Assembly (NCBI GenBank): GCA_028282465.1
Contig: JANQHX010000053.1
Location: 62,001-126,000 of the forward strand
DNA from: Gynuella sp.
GTDB taxonomy: Bacteria > Pseudomonadota > Gammaproteobacteria > Pseudomonadales > Natronospirillaceae
DNA: 64,000 nucleotides
Reading direction: 5' to 3'
Part shown: positions 1 to 7,949 of the stretch, in pieces
Numbering within the stretch: position 1 is the stretch's first letter
How the letters are laid out: each line of letters begins with the position of its first letter
Translations under genes and position numbers: made by a program
Notes under the pieces: model-generated
The model's database searches: none
What the model saw: the letters and a program-made list of their open reading frames with translations, nothing else
What the model was told of the DNA's origin: nothing

Positions 1-1130
1 CCACTTGCCTCGGCTTCAGCAATCCAATCTTTCAATGACTTAAGCATTTCATCAGCGCCAGATGATCTGTTCTGCCAAATTTCTAACAGCTTGTTTTTCA
101 TTAAATATAGTTGCTTCATCATTTGATTGTTATCAAGAACATGGTTTAGCTGTCGCATTTGATTCGTTTTCAGAAGACTCTCTTCAGTACTAATCAATGA
201 CTTGGCTCGTTTGAAAAGCCGACGCTGAGCTATATCCATTTTTCTGAGTTCTTTGTTGACCGTTGGGTCAATAACCTTGGCTTTAAAACTTGCCATAACC
301 TGGAATCGATCATTTGCCAGGGCTCTCGCAGTATCGAGATCTATCCATTTTTTATCTTTAATTTTATGAGCAACAGGTCCTTGTTTGATATTGCTTGCTA
401 AACCCAGAGCTTCAAACACTTTGATGTAAAACCACCCCAAGTCAAACTCATACCATTTCGAAGACAACTTAGCAGAATTTGGAAAGGTATGATGATTGTT
501 ATGAAGTTCCTCGCCTCCAATCAATATTCCCCAAGGCGAAATATTAGTCGCTGCATCTTTACACTCATAATTCCTGTACCCAAAATAATGACCAATGCCG
601 TTAATCACACCTGCAGCAAACAATGGAATCCAAATCATTTGAACAGCCCAAACGGTTAAACCAATAGGCCCTAATAGAAGCAGGTTAATGATCAGCATTA
701 GGCTGACACCCCAGAGGCTTATTTTTAATTTAGGATTACTGTAAACATAATTCTCTAGCCAATCCTCAGGTGTGCCTTTTCCATATCGTTGAACCAACTC
801 TTTATCGTCTGCGGCGGTTTGATAAAGCTCTGCGCCTTCTCTTAAAACTTTTCCTAAACCTAAAACCACAGGGCTATGAGGGTCTTCTTCTGTTTCACAT
901 TTGGCGTGATGTTTGCGGTGTACTGCTGTCCATTCTTTTGTGCTCATGCTCGTGGTGAGCCAAAGCCAAAATCTGAAGAAGTGAGACAAAATAGGGTGGA
1001 GGTCTAAAGCTCTGTGGGCCGAGTATCTATGAAGATAAACAGTAACACTAACTATGGTTATGTGTGTAAGAGCTAGGGTGTATAAAACTATTTGCGCGAT
1101 ATTGAATTCAAGTAGGCCATTAAAAAGCAT
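1..1130 (-). CDS. fatty-acid (acyl-CoA/acyl-lipid delta-9 type) desaturase, 3' end off window
   Basis: Membrane di-iron desaturase that introduces a double bond into fatty acyl chains, adjusting membrane fluidity. From the ATG at 1128-1130 (minus strand) about 376 codons lie in the window, and the reading frame runs off the left edge. The three histidine boxes of the family are visible: HRYSAH at residues 34-39, HRKHH at 71-75 and HNNHH at 210-214, with hydrophobic stretches around 10-30 and 135-180. The C-terminal part after residue 230 is charged and helical. This matches the DesA/OLE1-like FA_desaturase family, not soluble acyl-ACP desaturases. It is transcribed away from the DUF4266 gene across a 345-base gap. 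The exact regiospecificity cannot be read from sequence. Confidence 0.9.
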   Translation of the reverse strand, partial: MLFNGLLEFNIAQIVLYTLALTHITIVSVTVYLHRYSAHRALDLHPILSHFFRFWLWLTTSMSTKEWTAVHRKHHAKCETEEDPHSPVVLGLGKVLREGAELYQTAADDKELVQRYGKGTPEDWLENYVYSNPKLKISLWGVSLMLIINLLLLGPIGLTVWAVQMIWIPLFAAGVINGIGHYFGYRNYECKDAATNISPWGILIGGEELHNNHHTFPNSAKLSSKWYEFDLGWFYIKVFEALGLASNIKQGPVAHKIKDKKWIDLDTARALANDRFQVMASFKAKVIDPTVNKELRKMDIAQRRLFKRAKSLISTEESLLKTNQMRQLNHVLDNNQMMKQLYLMKNKLLEIWQNRSSGADEMLKSLKDWIAEAEAS

Positions 1131-1274
1131 GGGTAATTCCTGATAAAACGTTTGAGCTCCAATGTCATATTTCTGCATCGGATCAGATGTAAGAATAATA
1201 GTATGACATTCAAATCCTAGTTTTAATTTCTATTATTGCCATTTTGGAAATAATAGAAGGTTGGAAGAAAATGC

Positions 1275-1303
1275 CTAAATAGGGCAGTTTTGGCCCTATT
1301 TAG
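1275..1303. other. perfect 11-bp hairpin in the divergent intergenic region
   Basis: An 11-bp perfect inverted repeat (arms 1275-1285 and 1293-1303, loop AGTTTTG) lies in the 345-base gap between the desaturase and the DUF4266 gene. It has no U-tract on either strand, so it is not a clear terminator. It may be an operator or a leader hairpin. Nothing else in 1131-1475 could be assigned. Confidence 0.5.
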
Positions 1304-1475
1304 ACCTGTTATTTTATGTGAGGGTTTGAGCTATATCAATTGAATTGAGATCTTGTTCACACTCATAAAAATTAATGTTTCCTAGCATTCAGTAATTGAG
1401 AAACGGTTCAGCCAAAGTCTGAAAGCATGAGATTTATACTGAAAAATCTATTAGTGGGTAATCAAAAAATTAATC

Positions 1476-1709
1476 ATGAAAACTCTAATCCAAATTAGCT
1501 TGTCTGCAGTGCTCTTGGTGAGCGTCAGTGGATGTGCAATGTTTAAAATGGAAAAGGTCAGTGCCTGGGAAAAGGACATTTTAGCAAAAGACGAAATGCA
1601 ACCCGGTGGTGAAGTCATTGATGGTTATATTGATGACCACATTTATTTCAGTAAAGAAGCCTCCCATGGCGGCACAAGTGTAGGTGGAGGCGGTTGTGGC
1701 TGTAACTAA
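1476..1709 (+). CDS. DUF4266 small lipoprotein
   Basis: A 77-residue secreted lipoprotein. It has a basic start, a hydrophobic segment and a lipobox ending VSGC, so the mature protein begins at Cys20. The residue after Cys is Ala, which suggests outer-membrane sorting. The C-terminus is short and glycine/cysteine-rich (GGGGCGCN). The length, the 'KVSAWEKDILAKDEM' core and the Gly/Cys tail fit DUF4266, a family that usually sits directly before a DUF3570 gene, as it does here. The function is unknown; the family is often found near thioredoxin-like and ApbE genes, both of which lie within 6 kb here. The Cys-rich tail could bind metal or act in thiol chemistry, but that is inference. Confidence 0.8.
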   Translation: MKTLIQISLSAVLLVSVSGCAMFKMEKVSAWEKDILAKDEMQPGGEVIDGYIDDHIYFSKEASHGGTSVGGGGCGCN

Positions 1710-2973
1710 AAAGCAAAAGATCACAGGTTCGCTAGCCGCGGCAACAGCAGGTTTGCTAACAAGCACACCTGGGCAAGCAGCCGACTTATATAATAAGTGG
1801 AAAGTAGATCTCGCCTATTACAATTACTCAGAGAACGGCTCTTTCGAAGAGGGTGGAAATAACGATTTCGGAATCAGTGTCGATTCCTGGATTGGAAAAA
1901 TTAATGGCAATCTCAGTGACGACACCATTATCAATATAGGTATGACCCTCGACACCCTGTCAGGTGTTACACCCACAGGTGCTCTTCCAATTGAAGGTGT
2001 TACCTATACCGGTGCTTCTGGTGGCGGTGGATCCGGTGGTGCTGGCGCAGGTGCCACTGCTGAGTTTAATGATACCAGATTGGCTGTGGACGCCAGCATC
2101 ACTCATGATGTTACCAGACAATTCAGAACCTCTGTCGTTTCTTATGTGTCTGTTGAAACGGATTACAACTCCATTGGTGGTTCTTTAGGTTTTGAATACG
2201 ACGATCGAGGTAAAAACAATACGCTCTCTTTTGCCATAGGCGGTGCCACGGATAAGATTTTTAGAACAGGTGAGACGACCCCCGAACCGCTTTCCGCAGT
2301 TTCCGACGAAGAAATGAACACCGCAGGTCGTAAAAATGCCTTGGAGTTTATTACTGGCTGGACTCGAGTGATGAATCGTAGAACGGTTGCTCAATTTAAT
2401 TATAGCTACAGTCAATCCCTCGGATACCACACAGAACCCTACAAAGTATTTTCTGCAGCGGATGAAGAGGCTCAACCTGATACAGAGTTGTATTATGAGA
2501 GCCGACCTGACAGTCGTATTCGTCAGGTGTTTTTTACAAATTGGCGATTTGAAACTGGCAATCAAAATCACATTGGTTGGAATTATCGGTACTACACAGA
2601 TGACTGGGACATAGACTCCCACACATTGAATTTGAATTACGCCTTTACCAGACCTAATGGCAATGTGTTCGAACCATTTGTGCGGTTTTACACTCAGAGT
2701 GCTGCCTTCTTCCACGCTGATAGATTATTGATAGATCCTGGCAATGGCATCAGTGCAGACGACGCATTACAAGACGTGAACTACTTATCTTCTGATGGAC
2801 GTTTGGCTGAAATGTCTTCCTATTCTTTAGGCGCTAAATACATTATGAAAACCCGAAGATTTGGTGATATTAAAATCCGTGGCGGTTATATGGATCAAAC
2901 CTTCGTGGATGCTGTGTACGAAAAGAATAGGGCATTTTTCTTATCCTTTAACCTATTTAATGACTTTGAATAA
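1696..2973 (+). CDS. DUF3570 outer-membrane beta-barrel protein
   Basis: About 425 residues. I chose the GTG at 1696 because GGAGG at 1686-1690, inside the preceding lipoprotein gene, sits 5 bases before it and the protein then begins MAVTKKQKITGSLAAATAG, a plausible signal peptide cleaved near GQAA. A GTG at 1684 in the same frame is the alternative. The mature protein has alternating short hydrophobic and aromatic strands typical of an outer-membrane barrel, a Gly-rich loop (GGGGSGGAGAGA) near residue 115, and a terminal aromatic strand (FFLSFNLFNDFE). It overlaps the DUF4266 gene by 14 bases, implying coupled translation. The family is uncharacterised; context suggests an envelope redox or metal-export role. 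Confidence 0.8.
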   Translation: MAVTKKQKITGSLAAATAGLLTSTPGQAADLYNKWKVDLAYYNYSENGSFEEGGNNDFGISVDSWIGKINGNLSDDTIINIGMTLDTLSGVTPTGALPIEGVTYTGASGGGGSGGAGAGATAEFNDTRLAVDASITHDVTRQFRTSVVSYVSVETDYNSIGGSLGFEYDDRGKNNTLSFAIGGATDKIFRTGETTPEPLSAVSDEEMNTAGRKNALEFITGWTRVMNRRTVAQFNYSYSQSLGYHTEPYKVFSAADEEAQPDTELYYESRPDSRIRQVFFTNWRFETGNQNHIGWNYRYYTDDWDIDSHTLNLNYAFTRPNGNVFEPFVRFYTQSAAFFHADRLLIDPGNGISADDALQDVNYLSSDGRLAEMSSYSLGAKYIMKTRRFGDIKIRGGYMDQTFVDAVYEKNRAFFLSFNLFNDFE

Positions 2974-2993
2974 CACCTGTTTACCAGTCTAAT

Positions 2994-3029
2994 TAAAAAG
3001 CCAGTTGAGCGATCAACTGGCTTTTTTGT
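2994..3029 (+). terminator. Rho-independent terminator after DUF3570
   Basis: A 10-bp stem (AGCCAGTTGA / TCAACTGGCT) with loop GCGA, followed by TTTTT and preceded by an A-run, starts about 20 bases after the DUF3570 stop. The flanking A and T runs mean it could also work in the opposite direction. Confidence 0.85.
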
Positions 3030-3207
3030 TTCTGGTTGTTAAGGATCTACTTGTCATAAAAACTTGTCTTCAATAAATACTTTACCTTAGTTGATATGGT
3101 GGTCGTATTGTTTTAGAAGTAACTGTTATACATATCTAAAGATGGGCTCATTAGTTAATTAACTTACTTCTGTATTCGTAATTAATTTTTAAATACTACA
3201 GAAAAAG

Positions 3208-3232
3208 AAAAAGCCGCACTATGCGGCTTTAA
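3208..3232 (-). terminator. Rho-independent terminator of the DUF1501 operon
   Basis: On the minus strand AAGCCGCA and TGCGGCTT form an 8-bp stem with a very short loop, followed by TTTCTTTTTC. It lies about 55 bases beyond the DUF1501 stop codon. The rest of 2974-3285 is AT-rich and holds only this hairpin and the plus-strand terminator. Confidence 0.75.
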
Positions 3233-3285
3233 CTGTGAATGAATTAAATCTGTGAGAGAGCTATAAATGAGTCCACACTCGAATT

Positions 3286-4890
3286 TTATAATTCAAATAG
3301 TTGTGGGTTCCCAGGTAACGTTTCGTCTATTGGACTGTCTCCATTCGGGTTGTTTTCAGGGTCAGCAGTCATGAAATCTGGATTCTGAACTCCAAAATAT
3401 CCATATATACTTGAAGCAATACTCATCGGCTCGAATGTTGGGGAGTCGGAAGTTGGCACAGTATATTGATTGTTGGTTTTACTTGTTCCATTACGAACAG
3501 TGGTTCCCACCACCTTGCCTAATGCAGACTCACCGCCAGGGCGTATGCCTGCACCACCAAAAGTATATAGGTTTTGGTTGTTTGCATGATCCCAACCACC
3601 AGAATTGTTTAGATTCACCAAGCGACCGAAGTCACCAAAGATATTAATAATGATGTTGTCAGTACGGGTTCTTGGTTGGCCGTTAATGGTTGTTAACGAG
3701 TTACTACCAGTCACTGCATATTGAATATGTTTCATGGCAGCTCTCATGGTGGCCATTACATCACGCATCCTATTGGGGTATCGGTCAATACCATTGTTGT
3801 GATCATCCCAGCCCCCGAGGCCAGCAGTTCCAGCGGTTATATACATGGTTTGGGGGTTGGCTAGCGCCAAGGTCACTGCTGCTCGAATTTGGTTGGAGAA
3901 TGAATTGTTTGGATACTCTAGACGATTTCCATTGTTCCCGTTTGCATCTGGATCGCCAGCGGGAAGAATAGGCAAATCTAATTCAGCAATATCACCCAAC
4001 TGATTCATTTTTTCTTCTAATTCTTGGCGTTTATCAAACGCATCATAAGCTTTTTGATAACGGGACTTACTTAGGTCCTGAGCTAACCTTGCTTCCACGA
4101 AGGCTTGGATGTTTTCTGGAGTGCTATTGAAACGTGCGTGACCTTGATTGAGATCTCTTGTGTATGGGTTATCGAAGTTACTGTTCATGGTCAAACCGCG
4201 AAGGTTTAACGGAAGTGGATTATCTGGGTCTATTGAGTAAGACGTGGAATCCCCTTCAAATGAAATGAATGGGATAACCAATTCATTCATATCAGACGGC
4301 ATTACTGTGCCATCGGCGAAAACTGCACCAGCGTATGCGCTGGCGTTTTTGTAAAGTAGGTTGGCAACACGAGTACCAATTCCTGGAGTACCTTCTAAAT
4401 CTAGGCTGCCCTTATGAGACATGAAGATACTGTCTCGGTGCGATCTTGTTCGATTCTTTTGCTTATAGATTGTACGGTAAACGGACATGTGGTCAGAGGC
4501 TAGCATGTCTTCCATAAAGCTTCCGCCAGAACTTCTCCAAAAACCGTTCGGAGTGATTTCACCTCCAACCAATTGCCCATCGTTGTCCAAGCTGGCGTTC
4601 TCAAGAATTTCCGCCCTGAATGCATTGGAATTGACTGCGCTGTAATCATTTTGAGAGTTCTGGCTAATGTCTACAATGTTGGTAAGGTTTCCCGCTAACT
4701 CTGAAGCACCGCCATACATAAAAATGTTGATGACTTGTGGCATAACTTCAGGCACAACGATATTTGCGTTTGTGTAGTTTGGACTGAATGCATAAGCCTG
4801 ATTTGCTAAAAATGGTGCGCTGAATCCAAATGGAACCGCTCTGGAAGCACCAATTGCAGCGGCTGATTTCAAAAAGTTTCTACGTTTCAT
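3286..4890 (-). CDS. DUF1501 family Tat-exported protein
   Basis: A 534-residue protein with a twin-arginine signal (MKRRNFLKSAAAIG, with RRNFLK as the Tat box) and a signal region ending near AYAF, so it should be exported folded. The body has the DUF1501 pattern: an early GGASE segment, then GLGGWDDHNN around residue 355 and FGDFGR...GGWDHANN around 420, the Asp/His-rich motifs recalling the alkaline-phosphatase-like fold of this family. DUF1501 genes are usually paired with a DUF1800-type partner; here the partner position is held by a lipoprotein 11 bases upstream, so the two form an operon. The substrate is unknown. A Tat signal suggests a metal or cofactor bound before export. Confidence 0.75.
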   Translation of the reverse strand: MKRRNFLKSAAAIGASRAVPFGFSAPFLANQAYAFSPNYTNANIVVPEVMPQVINIFMYGGASELAGNLTNIVDISQNSQNDYSAVNSNAFRAEILENASLDNDGQLVGGEITPNGFWRSSGGSFMEDMLASDHMSVYRTIYKQKNRTRSHRDSIFMSHKGSLDLEGTPGIGTRVANLLYKNASAYAGAVFADGTVMPSDMNELVIPFISFEGDSTSYSIDPDNPLPLNLRGLTMNSNFDNPYTRDLNQGHARFNSTPENIQAFVEARLAQDLSKSRYQKAYDAFDKRQELEEKMNQLGDIAELDLPILPAGDPDANGNNGNRLEYPNNSFSNQIRAAVTLALANPQTMYITAGTAGLGGWDDHNNGIDRYPNRMRDVMATMRAAMKHIQYAVTGSNSLTTINGQPRTRTDNIIINIFGDFGRLVNLNNSGGWDHANNQNLYTFGGAGIRPGGESALGKVVGTTVRNGTSKTNNQYTVPTSDSPTFEPMSIASSIYGYFGVQNPDFMTADPENNPNGDSPIDETLPGNPQLFEL

Positions 4891-4901
4891 GGCTGCAATC
4901 C

Positions 4902-6710
4902 TTATTGAACAGTGCTGAAGTAATAAAATTCTGGAAGACGAGAAATGTAATCGAGCATAATTTCCATAATGTCGTCTGCATTATATTCTCGCTCTCCATC
5001 GCAACGACCATTATCAGTTCTGATGCAAATAGAATCATCGTCATCTGTATAGAACTTGCCCCGTCTTAGACCTTCCATTAAGAAAAACTCAAGCTCTCCA
5101 GTCACAGTGGTTGCGGCTGGTTGATTGTTTCCTCCTGAGTCCGATATGTAGTCAAACGTAATAGATTCTTCGGTGGTTGCTTTTCTTCCTAACGTCATTA
5201 GGAAAGTAAAGTTGATTAGATCCTCGGCATCAAAGTTTTCTATTGACGGTTTCAGTTTTTCCCAGCCTGCTTCATACAATGCGCCGTCATAGACAGGGAA
5301 AAGCTCATCATTTTCATCAGGGTGACGACTGCCTGACCAAGAGCTCTGACTAATTAAAATATCTTCACGCATGGCTTTATGGTAGGCAGCAAAACTTAAC
5401 ACATCCATTGGCACATCAGGATAGCGACCAATCTTATATTCCATGGGGGCTTGACCCATGTTGGTCATGTTCTTTTTATCATTGGTTCTGAAATTGTTGG
5501 ATCTAGACGCGAAAACATTTCTGATGCCATCTCTATTCATGTTGCCGCTGTTTGCTTGTGCGTTCCAGTGTGCACGGTGCAAAAAGGCCATGGCATTTTC
5601 TTCAAAAGATTTAGGTCTTCTGGTGTTTAATAAAAACTCTCTCGAGAAAATAATCCCAGTAAAAATCTGTTTAAAGGTGGTAGGTTCTTGTTCAACAATG
5701 GCGTTACGCAAAGAATGTCTCGCAGATTGAGGTCTACCACTTAAAAAGTAATTAATCAGTACTTCAGTAACTCGAGGGATGACGTTTGGATGCCCGGCAA
5801 CTATGTCGTAAACCTCTTCACAGGTTGTGACGTAATATCCTTGGAACAGCACCTGAGTTGTATTTTTATTTGCTGGGTCACTTCTTAGTGTGTAGTCCTC
5901 AGAATCGTCTGTTAAATAGTATTCTGAGCAAGCTTGAGCGCCGCTCTGAGTATCAGCAATTTCTTCTGGTAAATCGTTAAAGATACCTAAATAGTTTTCT
6001 TTAATTTCCAGTACTTGGTTTTCAGGAGATCTGGCTACACGAAATCTAGACTGTCTCGGCATCCATTTTCTAATGATGTCTCTAATCGGGGTCTCAGCGG
6101 ATAATTCAGTTTCAAGGAAACTTAAAACCGTATAAACGTCATTGCTGTCGGTACTTTCCATTTCGCGGGCAGGGGAAAACATGATTGTATTGGCAAGAAA
6201 GTAAGCCATCCAAGCGTTGAACTGATTTTTACTAATCGGCATTTCATACATGCGCGCAACCAGTTGTTGTTGCGGCTCGCTGCCATCGAAGCGATACTTG
6301 GATTGAACACTTAATGTATTGCCGTCCTCATCCATCATCGGAGTGCCATCATCATTAAGCAGGTCATAACCAAAAATATCTTGATTGATTGCGTTGATTT
6401 GCGCAGTTGAAAGATCTGTATTCAGGGCTGACAAAGTATTGTTGACAAAATTTGTTGCTTTAACATTTAAATTGTCTAAACCGTTAGAGGTTTCGAAGAA
6501 GTCATCAACAGCAATTCCTTTCATCATTGGCGCCAGTATTTTGTTGGCTACCATATACTGATCTTCTTTTGAAAGACTATTAAAAGAAGACTGGCTCAAC
6601 ATGAAGTCTCCGTCTAATAGTGCATTCTTCCTTTCCAAAGTTTCAGGTTGTTCAGGCTGACAGGCAACAAGAGCCAGCAAAGCCGTAACCAGCAAAGTAA
6701 GTTGACGCAT
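4902..6710 (-). CDS. large lipoprotein, operon partner of DUF1501 protein
   Basis: About 602 residues starting at the ATG at 6708-6710. This start gives a clean lipoprotein signal (MRQLTLLVTALLALVAC, mature Cys17 followed by Gln, compatible with outer-membrane sorting). A longer in-frame start 18 codons upstream would bury the signal and is less likely. I do not recognise a named domain with certainty. The mostly helical body with stretches such as FSREFLLNTRRP and FLMTLGRKATTEE resembles the DUF1800/PSD-type partners that accompany DUF1501 proteins. It contains several cysteines (for example ACSEYY, TTCEEVYD, ICIRTDNGRCDG). It precedes the DUF1501 gene by 11 bases and is probably co-transcribed from a promoter in the divergent gap 6711-6898. 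Confidence 0.6.
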   Translation of the reverse strand: MRQLTLLVTALLALVACQPEQPETLERKNALLDGDFMLSQSSFNSLSKEDQYMVANKILAPMMKGIAVDDFFETSNGLDNLNVKATNFVNNTLSALNTDLSTAQINAINQDIFGYDLLNDDGTPMMDEDGNTLSVQSKYRFDGSEPQQQLVARMYEMPISKNQFNAWMAYFLANTIMFSPAREMESTDSNDVYTVLSFLETELSAETPIRDIIRKWMPRQSRFRVARSPENQVLEIKENYLGIFNDLPEEIADTQSGAQACSEYYLTDDSEDYTLRSDPANKNTTQVLFQGYYVTTCEEVYDIVAGHPNVIPRVTEVLINYFLSGRPQSARHSLRNAIVEQEPTTFKQIFTGIIFSREFLLNTRRPKSFEENAMAFLHRAHWNAQANSGNMNRDGIRNVFASRSNNFRTNDKKNMTNMGQAPMEYKIGRYPDVPMDVLSFAAYHKAMREDILISQSSWSGSRHPDENDELFPVYDGALYEAGWEKLKPSIENFDAEDLINFTFLMTLGRKATTEESITFDYISDSGGNNQPAATTVTGELEFFLMEGLRRGKFYTDDDDSICIRTDNGRCDGEREYNADDIMEIMLDYISRLPEFYYFSTVQ

Positions 6711-6898
6711 AATTTGAATCCCGCTATGGATATTTTTTAATATAATTACTTTCAATGTACGCAATTACATTGCCAAAGTGCTTCCGCTGGTGAGGGATTT
6801 GTGTGAGACATTCTTCACAGATTTAAACTTTAACTATTTAGGTATTAGTGGCAAAAATATTGTCAACAGTTTGCTGACTATTGAATTCAAATTTTGAT

Positions 6899-7786
6899 AT
6901 GAAAATTTCTAAAAATGACGATTTGTTCCGCACTAAATTTTTTGCAATGGCTTCTCCGTGTGAAATTTTACTAGAGACTCACAATTATGATCTGGCAGAA
7001 CATATGTCACGAATTGTTATAAATGAGACCTATCGCATAGAACAGAAATTTAGTCGATTTAAATCTGACAGTATCTTGAGTCAAATCAATAGTAGTGCAG
7101 GTCATGAAGTGTCACTTGATGACGAAACACGTCAACTACTTGAGTTTTCTGCGCAATGCTTTCAGTTGAGCGATGGTCTATTTGACATTACCTCTGGTCA
7201 ATTAAAGAAGATTTGGAATTTCCAGAACCCTGAATTCCAACTACCAGAACCATCGACTATTGAATTAGCTTTAGAAAAAGTTGGTTTTAATAAAATCCAG
7301 TTAGAAGATTCCAATTTAATAATGCCGCCAGACATGGAGTTAGACTTTGGTGGAATCGGAAAAGAATATGCAGTGGATAGAGGTAAAATTCTTCTTGAGT
7401 TGAAATATGATATTCCATTTCTAATTAATTTCGGCGGAGACTTGATCGTCAGCGGGCCAAGAAAAAGCGACAGGCCGTGGAACAGTGGAATTGAATCTGT
7501 GATAGATTCAAATACTGCCTCCGCAATGGTGGGTCTAAAAAATGGGGCGTTAGCTACGAGTGGAAACGTAAAGCAACGTTTTCAACAAAACGGAAAAACC
7601 TATAGTCATATTATTAATCCAAAGAATGGATGGCCTGTTTTCGATACTCCTAAATCAGTAACCGTTGCAGCCGCGAGCTGTTTAGAAGCTGGATTTCTAA
7701 CAACATTGGCGATATTGCATGGCTCAGAAGCTAAAGATTTTTTGGAGCAACAAGAAGTTCCTTATTGGGTAATTTGGCCCAAATAA
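6899..7786 (+). CDS. ApbE-family FAD:protein FMN transferase without signal peptide
   Basis: About 295 residues from the ATG at 6899 (a TTG at 6881 would add six residues). ApbE enzymes attach FMN from FAD to a Thr/Ser of a target protein. Family landmarks are present: MASPCEI near the start, EQKFSRFKSDSILSQIN, SDGLFDITSG, LDFGGIGKEYAVDRG, INFGGDLIVSG, GALATSGNVKQRF and HIINPKNGWPV. Unlike the second ApbE in this window (34813), it has neither a signal peptide nor a lipobox, so it is predicted cytosolic unless the start is wrong. It is divergent from the lipoprotein/DUF1501 operon and 160 bases before dsbD. ApbE genes commonly accompany DUF4266/DUF3570 genes, so it may belong functionally with those. 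Its flavin-accepting target is not evident nearby. Confidence 0.85.
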   Translation: MKISKNDDLFRTKFFAMASPCEILLETHNYDLAEHMSRIVINETYRIEQKFSRFKSDSILSQINSSAGHEVSLDDETRQLLEFSAQCFQLSDGLFDITSGQLKKIWNFQNPEFQLPEPSTIELALEKVGFNKIQLEDSNLIMPPDMELDFGGIGKEYAVDRGKILLELKYDIPFLINFGGDLIVSGPRKSDRPWNSGIESVIDSNTASAMVGLKNGALATSGNVKQRFQQNGKTYSHIINPKNGWPVFDTPKSVTVAAASCLEAGFLTTLAILHGSEAKDFLEQQEVPYWVIWPK

Positions 7787-7949
7787 CTAGCGAAAAGAGC
7801 CTTAATAGATCCGTAAGCATTTTGTAATTTGCTGAACCCTATCAACACTTATCTAAAATTCTTACTTTAAAATGCAAAGATTAATAAGTGTTGGAACCCT
7901 ATTCTAATAAAAGGGTCAAAGCCACATTCACCTAACTGCGTATAAAACT

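Noticed and set aside
2185-2715. Minus-strand open frame of 176 codons inside the DUF3570 gene
   Set aside because: It mirrors the DUF3570 coding sequence, has no ribosome site and its composition (many Cys, Ile, Ser) is that of an antisense shadow.
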